Shown here: piece after piece, positions 40,401 through 52,000 of the stretch
Position numbering within the stretch: position 1 is the first letter of the stretch
How the letters are laid out: the number at the start of each line of letters is the position of its first letter
Assembly (NCBI GenBank): GCA_021234155.1
Contig: JAJEKV010000023.1
Location: 6,101,945 to 6,165,944 of the forward strand
DNA: 64,000 nucleotides
Direction: 5' to 3'
DNA from: Isoetes taiwanensis
Taxonomy: Eukaryota > Streptophyta > Lycopodiopsida > Isoetales > Isoetaceae
Notes under the pieces: generated by a model
The model's database searches: none
Told to the model about the DNA's origin: nothing
Seen by the model: only the letters and a program-made list of their open reading frames with translations
Made by a program: the position numbers and the translations under genes

Positions 40401-40620
40401 GCCCTGGAAGACATGGTGCGCTCTCACTTCCTCATTGATGCTGATCCTGCCCTTGGGCTCAACACTCCTGACGCACTTCAAACACGCCAGGACCTCATTG
40501 ACAATTATCACAATGGTACCCGCCCTCATTCCCGTGAGGATCACTTTCAGACAGCTGGTTTCCCGCCCTCGGAAGCACTTCCTCCTTTCCTTCGGACTGA
40601 GTGTCGTTTGGTGGGGGGGA
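37450..40620 (+). pseudogene. Accessory coding region of copy 2 (unknown function, coiled coil)
   Basis: Open segments in shifting frames cover nearly all of 3.1 kb. 37685-38578 (297 codons) starts MSFGAHLREALLGQVEKYGA and contains TTILLTQHLISEVFRIPLQ, reminiscent of proteins in plant retrotransposon accessory ORFs, then a Ser/Gln/His-rich tail. 38575-38823 is a coiled coil (DLQAATAQVQTLEAQLQEKH). 39472-40290 includes VFHDFYLADLHDKFRDEA and WLLSSTNQYFKD. 40113-40620 has NWLYIANERGWQRLADAIHG and runs to the polypurine tract. It lies where Athila env-like ORFs and Tat/Retand extra ORFs sit. No membrane segments or known enzymatic motif seen. Confidence 0.65.
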
Positions 40621-41205
40621 GTGTTAGTCCTGTGCCTCCTGGTACAGGACTACTCATGCATACGATGGACCAGGTCAAGTCCAAGGATCCTCAGGCACGC
40701 GGTCACCGTCAAAGGCCCAGCCAGAAGACCAAGCGGCGGTCCCACGCAGACAAAGACCCGCGCGGCCAACAAGAGGCGGGCTTCGGACAAGTGACTGCCC
40801 GTCACCGCCGCGGTGTCGGCGTGATTTCGAGGCTTTTCAAGAGGCACCGCCAAAGCATTCACCAGAATCGGGCCTCCTTTCGAGAGTCGGCACCACCGAT
40901 CGGTCAGTGTCTATATTGGGCCAAAGGCCATTGTACTATATATATGAGTAGAGCTAGCATATGACTTTTAGATGAGTTTTGAGTCTTGTCTCACTTCAGT
41001 TTCTCTCGGTTGCGAGAGTTCATGTATCATCATCATTGATATCAAGGAAGCTTATCATTGTTGTCTCATTGTTCTTTGTTTTCTTCCCCCTTTCCTTTGT
41101 TTTCTTGCAAATCCCGCGTGACATAGTCCCCGGATCCTCCTGTTAGATCCAAGGGTCCTCACAGAGGGCTGTCTTGCAGGAGTTCCCGAACCCAGACCCC
41201 AAACA
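40611..41205 (+). repeat. Polypurine tract and LTR-c (3' LTR of younger element)
   Basis: Polypurine tract gtggggggga (40611-40620) primes plus-strand synthesis. LTR-c is 40622-41205 (584 bp), TGTTAGTCC... to ...CCAAACA, with TATA box at about 40937-40944. The target duplication TTTAT follows at 41206-41210. Confidence 0.92.
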
Positions 41206-42230
41206 TTTATCAATTGGAACAGTTGGATGAACTTAGGCGTGATGCTTACATTCGTGTTCTTCATGGACAACAGTTGCAAAAATCTTTACATGACAAACGT
41301 ATTAAGACAAAGACATTCAAAGAAGGAGATTTGGTTCTTCTTTATGATTCTCGTTACAAAAATTTTCCGGGCAAGTTAAAGTTTCGATGGCTTGGCCCTT
41401 ATCAAATTGTTCAGGTGGTGCAACCCAGTGTTTTCAAGTTGGCTGAATTAGATGGAACTCCATTACCTACAGGGATAGGTTCTATACGTACAAAATTAAA
41501 ATTTCTGACGTATAAAGTTAAAAAATACGTATTTTTTAATAAAATACGTATTTAACGTATAAATACCTCGCCGGCCGGAAAAAAAAATCTTCGCGTACGC
41601 GAAACCTTCGTGAAAGCGTACGCGAAAATTTTTTCGCGTACGCGAAATAGAAAGAATCGCGGCGCGAAAGGACAGGCTTGACATTCGCAGACGCCGAAAG
41701 CCGTGGATAGCGTCACGCGAAAATTTTTCGCCAGACGCTATCGTCATTCATTTGCTACGTGCCGAAAAGCGGTGTTCGAAAAAAATACGCAAAAAAATAC
41801 GGCAAAAAAACAATTCCCGTCGGGAAGATTTTCGCTGCGACTGAAAACAATAAATCGCGTCATGAAAAAAGTCCGCGTCTGTTGTGGGCGTTGTTTTTCA
41901 GCGTCGCAAAAAAATTTTGGTTTCGCAGACGCTGTTCGAGGTTTCACAGACGCGAAAAATTTTTCAGCAGACGCGATATAGTTGTTTTCGGCGTCGCGAA
42001 AATCTTCCGACGCCCGGAATTGTTTTTGTGGTATTTTTTGCGTTTTATCGGCAAATTTGTGCAGTATCATACAATTCATACGTATTCCGTATAAAACGTA
42101 CAGCGTATTGAACCTATCCCTGATTACCTACACTAGTTAATGGCTTTCGCCTCAAACAATTTCATACAACGTAAAGTGACAATCATACAACGAGATCTTT
42201 GTTCAAGACAAAGACACAACAGTATAGTGA
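41206..42230 (+). pseudogene. Right half of copy 1 integrase C-terminus, interrupted by hAT MITE
   Basis: 41211-41461 encodes LEQLDELRRDAYIRVLHGQQ to FKLAELDGTPLPT, the same sequence as 36345-36605 in copy 2. It resumes after the MITE at 42123 with VNGFRLKQF. With 30113 it forms one gene split by copy 2. Confidence 0.85.
41470..42122. mobile_element. Non-autonomous hAT-type MITE, 653 bp
   Basis: Ends CAGGGATAGGTTC (41470-41482) and GAACCTATCCCTG (42110-42122), a 13-bp perfect terminal inverted repeat extending further with a mismatch. Flanked by the 8-bp direct repeat ATTACCTA (41462-41469, 42123-42130). The homologous empty site is intact in copy 2 near 36604. CAGGG ends plus an 8-bp target duplication are hAT hallmarks. 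The interior is AT-rich with many CGCGAAAA/TTTTCGCG-type and GCGTACGCG motifs, plausible transposase-binding subterminal repeats. No transposase ORF. Confidence 0.93.
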
Positions 42231-43027
42231 CTAAGCGGCATATTTATATTATATAGGTGGAATTTTTACAAAATGTGGGCAGAGCCCATCTATTTCGCTT
42301 ATGGGCAGCCCTATTTACAAAAACGGGCTTAGAGCCCTATCCACTAAGTCCTAAGAAGAAAAACCCTCTACTCGGGTTCGGAGCGAGGTGATATGCGTGG
42401 ATGTGGTACGGTTTGTGCTCGGGGTCCCAAAGACGGTGCAGTAATCACCTCCATCCCGTTGGTATGGGGATCGGCATGCTCAGCCATGCCGCACACCACC
42501 TGGTCCATGGCAATGCCCACGATTGTGGCACCGCCAGAGGTCCAGGCGATCCATTTTACAAGTAATCCACCTGCGGTTAGGCGGCATAGTGCACTTATCA
42601 TGCAATCCGCCAGTGAGACATACCGAGCGCCATCGGTGTCTTCGCCCGCCCCCTCGCTCGCCCTTATATAGCCAACCGAGGACCTTCCTGTCGACGTGGA
42701 CCAATCAAACAATTCGCCAACGTGGTTGCAATGCAAGGCTGTTTGTAAATAGAGAATCTTTTCTCCCGCCGCATATCTAGCCATGGTACCTTCTGACACC
42801 TTCGTTTTAATGATATCCCACTTCGAGTTGCCAGCATTAAATGACATTCTTTCCTTTCACACCCGTCGAACATTAATGTGCGTCCTTTCGCCAGCTGTCA
42901 CATCCGATCATTCTCTCACGTCTCATCTCCACCGTTCCTTGCTTCTCCCTTTACCGTTTGGGGACTTAGCCAGTGCTTTGGCACATGAGAAAGAGTAACT
43001 TAGAATTTGACCTAAAATTGCCCAAAC

Positions 43028-43035
43028 TATAAATA
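43028..43035 (+). promoter_or_regulatory. Candidate TATA box (TATAAATA)
   Basis: TATAAATA about 100 bp upstream of the GTG/MARTKQTAR-like start at 43134, with pyrimidine-rich sequence at the expected initiation distance. Spacing fits a short 5' leader. Confidence 0.4.
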
Positions 43036-43133
43036 GACCTAGACCCCCCCCCTCCTCATTTGTAGACTTCTTGTTTAGAAATTTGCTCTGCGCATCGAGG
43101 CGATTTTTTTTGGGCGCCCGACCTCCGATCGAC

Positions 43134-43790
43134 GTGGCGCGCACCAAACAGACCGCTCGACTTCCTCGACAAGGAGAAACAGCCAGAGGCTAAGGAGGCC
43201 AAAGAAAACAAGAAGCGGAAGGGCAAAGGCATGGAGGAGCCCAAGCGAAAGACGAAGAAGACCCCGAACGTCAAGGTAGTCATCAAGGAACGGCCAGCCG
43301 ATAGCCAGCCTCCTCCGATGATTCAGACGACGAGGAATTCAACCCAAACCTGGAGGTAGGGAGTTCCTCCAAGCCAACAGAAGGGGACCAGCCAGCCCAT
43401 GAGTAGGGATCCCAGGGATCAACGGAAGCACTGGAGAAAGAGGACATTGGATCTCTGGGTTCAATGGATGAAGAGACCCAAGAAGGGTACGAGCAGATAG
43501 AGCGGGAGATACAAGAAGAGGAGAGGGCAGAACGAGAGGAGGCCGACCTTCATCAAGCGAGGAGAGCACTTCAGACGAGCGGCACGAGGAGAGATCCCAG
43601 CAGGGATCACAAGAGAAGCTGGCCGACATCATCGACTAGGAGATAGACGAGCCAACAGAGGTGCACTCAGAGGCCTCGACGGAAGTACTCGAGGAAATAG
43701 AAGGTGACGACGAAATCCAGAGAGTGCTCGAGCAGATGGAGAAGGAGAACCCCATTAATTTTGTAAATGACAAATTTTGTTAATAAAAAG
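43134..43790 (+). pseudogene. Broken Lys/Glu-rich ORF with histone H3-tail-like start
   Basis: Codons from 43137 to 43160 read ARTKQTAR, identical to H3 residues 1-8, preceded by GTG (one change from ATG). After LPRQG the frame stops, but the +1 frame continues EAKEAKENKKRKGKGMEEPK, very basic and NLS-like. The next frame is acidic (SDDSDDEEFNPNLEVGS), then 43464-43646 is a charged helix (EETQEGYEQIEREIQEEERA), ending near 43780 with EIQRVLEQMEKENPINFVND. It is not a histone: nothing after residue 8 matches H3. Probably the decayed first ORF of a mobile element; identity unknown. Confidence 0.5.
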
Positions 43791-43900
43791 TGTTTTGATA
43801 TAAATTATGAGTGCATAATTGCTGTTAATTAGGTCGCATTAGCAACAATTGCCCTTTGTTTTAGTAAAATTGGACATTTGTAGGCCAAATAGTGCCCAAT

Positions 43901-44171
43901 GTCTCACGGTATGCGCCCAGGCCAAAAACCAGATTTTGGTTTTGCCTCCCAGCGCACACCGTGAGACCTTCATGCCTAAACTAGCCCAAAACACCTCCAA
44001 ATCGGCTAAGTAAGGGGTCAATCTTGCATATCTCGATGAGATTATCATGTTTTGAACCTTAATTTACCTTATTTAGTTAAGTCTAGACCAAATTGGGCCC
44101 AATGTCTTACGGTATGCGCCCAGACCCAAAACCAAATTTTGGTTTTGCCTCCCAGCGCATACCATGAGACA
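43901..44171. repeat. Two copies of a ~67-nt inverted repeat (hairpin), ~200-bp spacing
   Basis: 43901-43967 and 44103-44171 each fold on themselves: outer arm gtctcacggtatgcgc pairs with gcgcacaccgtgagac, and inner arm aggccaaaaacca pairs with tttggttttgcct. Flanking bases are also similar, so the unit of about 202 bp is a diverged tandem duplication. Confidence 0.8.
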
Positions 44172-47100
44172 TCCAAACTTTGAACCTCCATAACTTGAGC
44201 TACAGAGCTCCAAATCGCCTGAAATTTGTTGCAATAGGACCGTTGCAATAGGCTAGAAATGTCAAACCCCAGCTCAAAATGACCAAAAATGCTCAAACCC
44301 TTGAATTGTTTTTCCAAACTGTGATTTGTTTGTAAATAGAAGCATACCCCATTAGTACCTCGCAAGCATTGCTCTCGGCTCGAAGCTGATGCCTTACTCC
44401 TAGATAGAAGTGCTCAAGAACACCCCTTTGTTATAGTCATCTAGACCTCAGCATAGCAACCCAAGTTCAACTGTTCCTACATCACCTCTGCTCATGCCAA
44501 AGGCATAACCCTTGACCTAATTCTGTGTCCTTCTAATAGAGTTTGACTTATATAGCCGCCACATTGACACTCCCTATTGCCAGGATACCTAGAAAGGAGC
44601 TAGAATCTAGAGCTTCCCAAGTCATTCCATGTGTAGAGACCTTAGAGTATGCCTCAAACATCATGAAGGCTTTGCAAAACAAACCTCATTTCATGCCATA
44701 CCACACATCCTAATGTCCATAGACTTGAAGATTATAGATATGTCTCCAGTAATGCTGCTCGAGCCATCTTGCTTGCTTATAGAGCCCAGAATGTTGTAGG
44801 AGAGCCCTTCAAGTAGACCCTTAGAATCTAGAATATACGAGCGTTGCTTTCGAAGTACAGGGCCAGAGCCACAGAAGAGCTAGAGGCGCAACTTCTTGAA
44901 GACATCGAGGACCCAACCGATCTACAGACAGATAAGGAAAAGAGACCAAAAAGACAGACCCAAGAGAGGGAAGCACAATGACAAACACCTCAACCGACAA
45001 ACGAGTAGAACAGAATACCACCGGCCTATCATCAATCTTCATCAAATGGGAAGAATATTTGGTAACCAACGGCATCAAGAATCTTCTAGATGTCAACCTC
45101 CCGGCTACCACGTCCACGAGCTCACATCAGAAAGAGGATCTCGACGCCTTCACCAACTCGACGCACATGAGTTTCAAATGGAAGAACGCAAGGCAGCAAA
45201 ATATAGGTGCAGGAAGATGTTAGACATCGATGCCGCGTTAGCATCACGAGCTAGGGCCAGAGGGCATAATCTTCCGTCGAGGAGAGAAGTCATGGCGACA
45301 TAGGAGCATATAGAAACCGAAGGGAAGACCACCACGACCTTGCAGCCCAGCAGCTCAAGCGAATGTCATGCAACGTCAACAAAAGGAGCAACCAAGCTAG
45401 GCAACCACAAAGCACCTAAGGCTGACCAGGACGAGCTTCCAGCTCCCTTGCACCAGCAGGAGAACTTTCATCGGTTCCAAAAAGTAGGAGAACATGAGGG
45501 GGAGGAGACGCATATCAGGGAAGGAACATCTCCGACTTGAAGGCCTATATCAGCATTAGGGGCAAGATCAAGGAGGAGAATATTGTTTGAACACGAATTC
45601 ATGACCCAGAAACACCTAGAAACCAAAGGAAGGACGACTTTACTACGTCAGCCAAGGAGTGCGAGACTCGAATGGATAGGACACAAAGGACGGAGGAGAC
45701 GACCTAGCCAGCAGGTACAAATCACGCAAAGTGACCAGAAGGAGCTATGGTAGGTGCAATGGAGATGACCACATTTCCAGGGACAGGAGAGGCACCTCGG
45801 AATGAAGCAAAGCCCAAGCAACAGAAGTCGCACCCAGAAATTCAACCTGCGGAGGAATGACAATGCCTGCCTACCGACCACGATCTCAGAACTTCGAAGA
45901 CATTCAAGAATGCCCGACTGCAATAGCCAGGTGATCCTACTCAAGCGATCAATGGCACCACACATCGGGAACCTTGCAACGACACACCGCATGTAGGGAC
46001 GTTGAGCGGTCACCGCATTCCTCACAATGGACATACACATTAAGGAGGAGCATCTTTTTCAAGGGATCACATCGACGAACACTCTTCGTAACTTGGGGTG
46101 ACGAGCTCGGATCAGACATGAAGGTCAACAATAGTAGCAGCATCTCAAGGAATCCCGGAGTCAACCAGAACGAAGAAGATGCAGCAAAACTGAAGAATCA
46201 AACGCGATAGGAGGAGGGGAAACCCTAAAGGAGTATAAACATTTAAGTAGACCTTCGTAGTTGTTTTGGAAAAGTGGATGAATTAAAATCCCAATGTAAA
46301 TGCGTATATGTCTATTGTATATCTCGGGTGTTCACATATATAGTGGAGAAACATGAGTTAGAGTCATGTTTTACGGATTTAGCGCTTAGATCAAGAAGAT
46401 CCTTCACTTCAACTACCAAAGGAGGAAGCAAGGAAGCACAACTATAGCCCAAGATCAAAATGGAAGAGCAAGTACGAGGGAGAAACGACCAGAGCCCAAG
46501 CAAACCTTTGACTCCAAACACTTCGGGAAGTGCCCTCAAGTAGAAGACCGTTCGTCCACCCAATGTCAGAATAAGATACAACACCAGTCATGTCAAGATC
46601 ATTAGCGCAGCACTAGGACATCGTCAGGGCGCAACACTACATCTTGTGGCAGCGGCAACACTTGACGAACTTATGACACGAGTGGCCTCAACAATAGAAG
46701 GAGGAACGGCCCGACATCAACAAGCCAACTAAGAAGGCAACATCTCGACGACCATAATTCCACCTTGTGGTGATATAGGGTGATGCGCTATGACATGCGT
46801 ATTAGATGGAGATGTACTTACGAAAGGCACCGCGACGAGGAGATATGCCTCCAACAACTAGGTGATGGCTTCGTCAGGTACTTCCACCAGTAATTAGAAC
46901 AGAAGAAGCCGATCGCATCTCCGACATGAGGGACCTCAACGCCCAAGGTAGAAGCATTCGACACCTTAACGACAAGAGTATATCTAAAGAAGATACTTCT
47001 TCAACTCAAGGGTCAAGCTGTGCAGATATAAGGATCCATCATCCCAACAACAGAGCCATCAGGGAGGAGAGCCAAGATGCCCTATTGCCAAAGAGACCGA

Positions 47101-48950
47101 CATGTATAGAGGGACAAAGGTCAGGAACTGAAAGCTGGAGAAGTGCTAGCAACCGACTTCTTCCACGAGCTCCCTAGAGGTAGCATGAGGATCAAAACTG
47201 ACGAGCACAATCAAAGTCACCGGAAGGTACCTCAAGACAAGAAGACAGCATAGCACTGTAGAACGTGACAACGTCCAAGCCATGTGATCGAGGGGATCAA
47301 ACAAGTAAGATTGGAAGCTCGATGGAGAAGCGACTAGGCGAACCGAGCCGATGACGATTCAACTAGGCGAGCCGAGCCGATGACTTGCATGCAATTTGGT
47401 GAACCCAAGGATCGACGATTCAAAGAACAACTGTAGAAGAGAACAACTCCAGAGGAGTATAGCCAAAGGAATCGCGCACAACCTCAAGAGACACCTCCAA
47501 ATAGCTTCAAGCAGCATGAAGAGGGAACAATTACCGCCCAAGAACAGGATCAGGAAGCAGACCGAAATGTCGAAGCATCAACGACCAGCACACCTTTAGT
47601 TAGAATGTGATGCAAAGCGTGTTGTGCCATAGCCGACAAACACCGGAGGGCCCAAGCATATCAACAAGTTACCCCGGAGTATGAGCTGACGTACAAATAG
47701 GAGGATATAGATCATCAACACCATTGCACCGGGAGGAACACCGATGACATTGCCAAGGAGTAGGCGTGCAACTCGAAGGGAGGCACAAGGGGGACCTAAT
47801 AGCTCTAGTAGTAATTGTAATTATGTAAGCTATATGCTTTGCATGTATAGTTCCCTTGTTATTCCTTCCTTCCCATAGCGTAACAGATCAAAGGAAGAGA
47901 TGTCAGGCAACTTGCAGGGGTGAAGCAATCAACATCCTCAACACTCTTCGGGCAACACGATAACAACACGAGGACTTGACGTATGAGACGTCAATGGAGT
48001 CGAAGAAACAATATCGGATCCAGAGTCGTCCTTCAGCTGCCAAGACAAAGAGTTCAAGATGAAAGATCTTTTTCAACGGCGCCACCTTCAGGCTTTGAAA
48101 TGTGGCATGGAAGATTTTAAGTGATCAACTACACCATCAAAGCCACCAGCAATGAGAGGCTTCTAACGAACAAAGTCAACCTCTACATCAAGGAGGAGCC
48201 ACCGTCAAGGAGACTGAAGTATCGAGTGACTCGGAAGAACGTTACCTTGCTACTTCAAGCAGGCAACGAGTGGATGAGCTTCTAGCAAGCTCAAGGATCT
48301 AAGGCCATGGGGCCTAGTAGGTTAATTGTATGGACGGTAACATCCATATTGGGATTAGAAGGCATTTCCAGATATTCTCGCTGAAAGGATCGCCCCAATA
48401 TTGAGCTAAGCGTCAAGGATTGGGAAGGAAATGCATAGGAGTAACTATAATTATACACAATTGTTAACAGACATCCAACGTATTGAAACCACTTCGTGAG
48501 ATTGATCTCCTCGCTAAGAAGGAATCATTACTAGGATAATTGTTGACCATGTATAAATCTAGCACCTCCAAAAGAATAATCCAACCGAAAGAAAAGAAGT
48601 AATCTAACAAGTCCGGCCAACTTGTTACGATGGCATCAATTCGATTGGTAGGAATATTCCAAGAGTTTAAATAACTAAGAAAGGGGGAATCTCTAGAATA
48701 TAAAAGAATAGTACATGCAAGATACATCTAAAATAAGAATTATAGTAATCAAATAGTCTTTTGAGACAAAAGGAATTGTCATGATGACAAAACCTTGTGG
48801 TTTAGAATCCTTCTAACTAAGTAAGTAACCCATAACTATATTGAAATAAATGATAACATAATATGTGCATCCATCTTAGATGGTTATATATGTTAGCTAA
48901 TGTTAGTAAAATGCGCTAAGTAAGACGCGTATAACCTCTTAAGGGGAGAG
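44172..48950. other. Unclassified repeat-like DNA with weak ORF fragments
   Basis: No domain recognised over 4.8 kb. The best open stretch is 44896-45303 plus (135 codons, basic, Arg/Lys/Gln-rich), overlapped by 44978-45223 in another frame. Later plus-strand segments (45340-45540, 45974-46210, 46926-47177, 47396-47599) are short and charged, as in a much-decayed retroelement read left to right. A 23-bp direct repeat (actaggcgaaccgagccgat-type) lies at 47333-47355 and 47362-47384. Possibly the body of the element whose 3' LTR is at 54728. Confidence 0.35.
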
Positions 48951-48992
48951 AATAGATATAATAATAATAACAATTATGATCGTGCTTCGTTG

Positions 48993-49005
48993 GACCCTAA
49001 GGGTC
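48993..49005 (-). promoter_or_regulatory. LINE D 3'-end stem-loop
   Basis: Arms GACCC/GGGTC around a 3-nt loop. Position and size match hairpins in LINEs A', B and C although the arm sequence differs, so pairing, not sequence, is conserved. Confidence 0.55.
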
Positions 49006-49034
49006 ATGAAGCAAACAGAGTACAATGAGTAACG

Positions 49035-52000
49035 CTATTGTTGTTGAATTTTGAGCAGTAAATCTCTGTGAGATTCCACTGATCTCATAAAACAGCCTAG
49101 CAATCTAGAATCTAGTGATAGTAAAGAATGAAAATTTGGTTGACAAATACCATACCGGTCCCGTATGTGCTGATAGGCAGAACACTGTAGAAAAACATGC
49201 TTCTCATCTTCCACTTCGCCCGATCGGCAAATGTCACATGTTCTATCCTCTCGGATTAGTTTCATCCAACGCCCGGTTTCCACTTTCAAAGCATGTGAAC
49301 CCGATCTGTATCTTGCAATTGTTTTCTTCAGCTGTTTAGATATAGGAGCATTCAGGTAGTCTACGCTGGCATATATGAGCGAGAGGTTTACTTCTGTTTG
49401 ATAGAAGATCTTCCTTGATCCACAGTTTTCCCATAATTTTCTAACAGAATTTTCTTGAATTGCTTCCCTTACACTGATCTCCGAATCCGGCCAGTTTTCT
49501 ACCATTATCCCCCATCTACCAGCCCACATATATACCTCTTGAAGCCACTCTGATGGCAACTCCATTGCCATTCTTGGCAATCTATTTATATCCATACTCC
49601 TTACTCTGTTCACGAAGTTTATGGTCAAGCATAAAGCTTCCGCTTCTAAAGGGAGCAGCCCTGTTTCTGCCAACAAAATTGCATAAGGAATCTGCCTGCG
49701 CACCCCTAATTCCTCTTGGATAAAAATCTTTAGGACCTGTTCTATCTGATTCCATGAGCGAATGTGTACTGAAGGGCCCCAGATGGGGGCACCGTATAAG
49801 ACGACTGTCTGCACCAAGGTCTTAAAAAGCATCTTTTTAAGTCCCCAACTAGATAGAGATGAATTGTGGCATTTAGACAGCACAGAGTATAACACAGCCT
49901 TACCTCCCATGATGCGTTTTCGCACACATTCTTTCCATTTATAATTTGTGCAAATCTCCAGGCCCAAATACTTATAGCAGTCAACATCCTCTAATTGCTC
50001 TCCCTGATATGAAAAAATCGGATGTTTTGTGGTGCCAATCACCATAGTCTTTGTTTTAGAAAAATTCACTTTCATGCTTCTGGATGTGCAGAAATGACAG
50101 ATTGTCTAAATGCTCTTGTAGGCCTTCTGGGGAATCTGCCATCAACACTGCATCATCTGCATACAACAGTAATTGTATTACAGAACTTCCTAACTTGGCT
50201 CCAGCCTGTCCGCTACTCTGTAACCACTCCTCCAACTCATCTATATAGAGTCCGAACAGGGTCGGCGACAGCGGACATCCTTGGCGAACTCCCATCGTGC
50301 TTCGAATTTCATGTGGTACCTCTGTAGACAATCTGGCAAGCACCTCTTCATATAATCGTGCTACTGCCCCTCTCCAAACAGATGGAACACCAAGCTGTTC
50401 CATCCTCAACCACAGTTTGTCTCGAGGAACGGTATCAAAGGCCTTCGAGAAATCGATATATGCCAAGTAAAGAGCTTGTCTCGGTTTCTTGGCTTGTTCA
50501 AAAAGTACTCTTAAAGTAAGAAGATGGTCCAAAGTATTGTGTTTTCTCCTGAAACCTGCCTGACAGTGAGCTCTCTTGTCATGGCATTCTGCCCATTCAC
50601 TAATTTTTTGCTCTAAGAGGCCTCCCAAAAGTTTAGAATACACGCTACCAATCATTATGGTGCGGTAATTCTGCACATCCTTCTTGCTGCCAGACTTGTG
50701 TATTGGGAAAATCCTGCATTCCCTCCAGGATTTTGGTAAACCATGCCGTACAGCCATGTTCATGAGGTCTGTTATTTGGTGTATCATTCTGCCATCTGCC
50801 CACTTCATCAGTTCAGCAGACAAACCCATCAAATCTGGAGCTTTCCCATTTTTCATTCGCTTGAGTTGAGCCTCCACATCTTCCTCATCAAAGATCTCTT
50901 CCGTAATGCTGATTATTGGCATTCCACCAGCCTCTGCATTAAAATAAATACTCTGAACCAAAGAAAGAAGATCATCTACCTTCAAATCCGTGTCAACCTG
51001 TTTACCTTGCAGTTTTTTCCAGAACAATTTGGGATTCTTGTGAAGTGTATGAGAAAGCTCGGACTGTTTTTTTGCATGGAACTGGCTCTTCTTCTCTTTG
51101 ATGAGTTTCTTATACCATTTGGGTTTTACCCTGCAGTTTTTTGGCAAACAAGCCTTCGCCCTCTTACAGTCATCATCCCACCAACTGTTGCAAGGGCGTC
51201 CACCTTGTCTTTTTGTGGTTACACCAAATCCCATACTGGCTGCCTCTAACATCAGTTTGGTCAAATTTTGGGAATCTATCTCGAGATCTCCCATCCACTG
51301 CAAGTTTGTTAGCATAGAGTCCAAATGTCTCTGATATTTTTCTCTCTGTTTAAAGTCCAGTTTGATTTTGGGAGTAAAAGTTCTCATAACGGGTTGTCTA
51401 TGCACCTGTCCGCTTAACTCAAACCATAAACCCGCATGATCAGATTCCACTTCTTTCTCCAAAATCACAAACTGGTGCACCGAATTTTGCTTATTGGCCA
51501 GCATGTAATCCACTGTGCTGGCTCCCGTGGGAGTGAAACATGTGAATCCATCCGTGTTTTCAAACCGTGTGATGCCATTCAAGATCCTCAAATTACATAT
51601 TGTTGCAAGCTCCACCAAATATTCCCCCATGTTATTCTTCACCTTGTCAATTGCAGATCTGATATATTCATGTTCACTATATTCTTCTAACAGGTGGTCT
51701 CCTATATTCTCATATGAGATTGCTTGCAGTCCATTAGTTCTAGCATTAAAGTCGCCAACAATTAATACTTCTCCTAGTCTGTTGAATTCAATGATATCCG
51801 TGGTTAAGTCATGAAGAGGACTGTCCTTATTTATGTCTTTGCTCTGATATAGCTTCATATTTAAGGGAGCAAAATAGCAGCTGGCTAGATAGATCTTCTT
51901 ATTACTAAGAATCAGCTCAATCCATATGAACTGATTATGTCTGTGTTTTTTCAGGATCTTGGCAATACATCTTAAGTCATTACGGATATAAACTGCAATT

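Larger units (their letters stand above)
30114..41205 (+). mobile_element. Younger Ty3/gypsy element (copy 2), complete with both LTRs
   Basis: An 11.1-kb element: LTR-b, gag, protease, RT, RNase H, integrase, a ~0.75-kb non-coding stretch, a ~3.1-kb accessory coding region, a polypurine tract (40611-40621) and LTR-c. Flanked by the 5-bp direct repeat TTTAT. It inserted into the integrase gene of an older copy of its own family, same orientation. Many stops and frameshifts make it inactive as assembled, though some may be sequence errors. Confidence 0.92.
23924..42975 (+). mobile_element. Older Ty3/gypsy element (copy 1), split by copy 2 and a hAT MITE
   Basis: Left part 23924-30113: LTR-a, gag, protease, RT, RNase H, integrase. 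Right part 41206-42975: integrase C-terminus and post-pol region, continuing exactly where the left part stops. It is interrupted by copy 2 (30114-41205, target duplication TTTAT) and by a hAT MITE (41470-42122). Homology to copy 2 stops near 42975, before the accessory ORF, so the 3' third and 3' LTR were lost. With no chromodomain and an accessory region after pol in its sister copy, it looks like the Athila/Tat branch (inference). Confidence 0.88.

Noticed and set aside
23924-41205. Tandem array of two gypsy elements sharing a middle LTR
   Set aside because: The split integrase and the TTTAT target duplication show a nested insertion, not a shared-LTR tandem.
43134-43790. A true histone H3 gene
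   Set aside because: Only residues 1-8 match; the histone fold is absent and the following sequence is Lys/Glu-rich.
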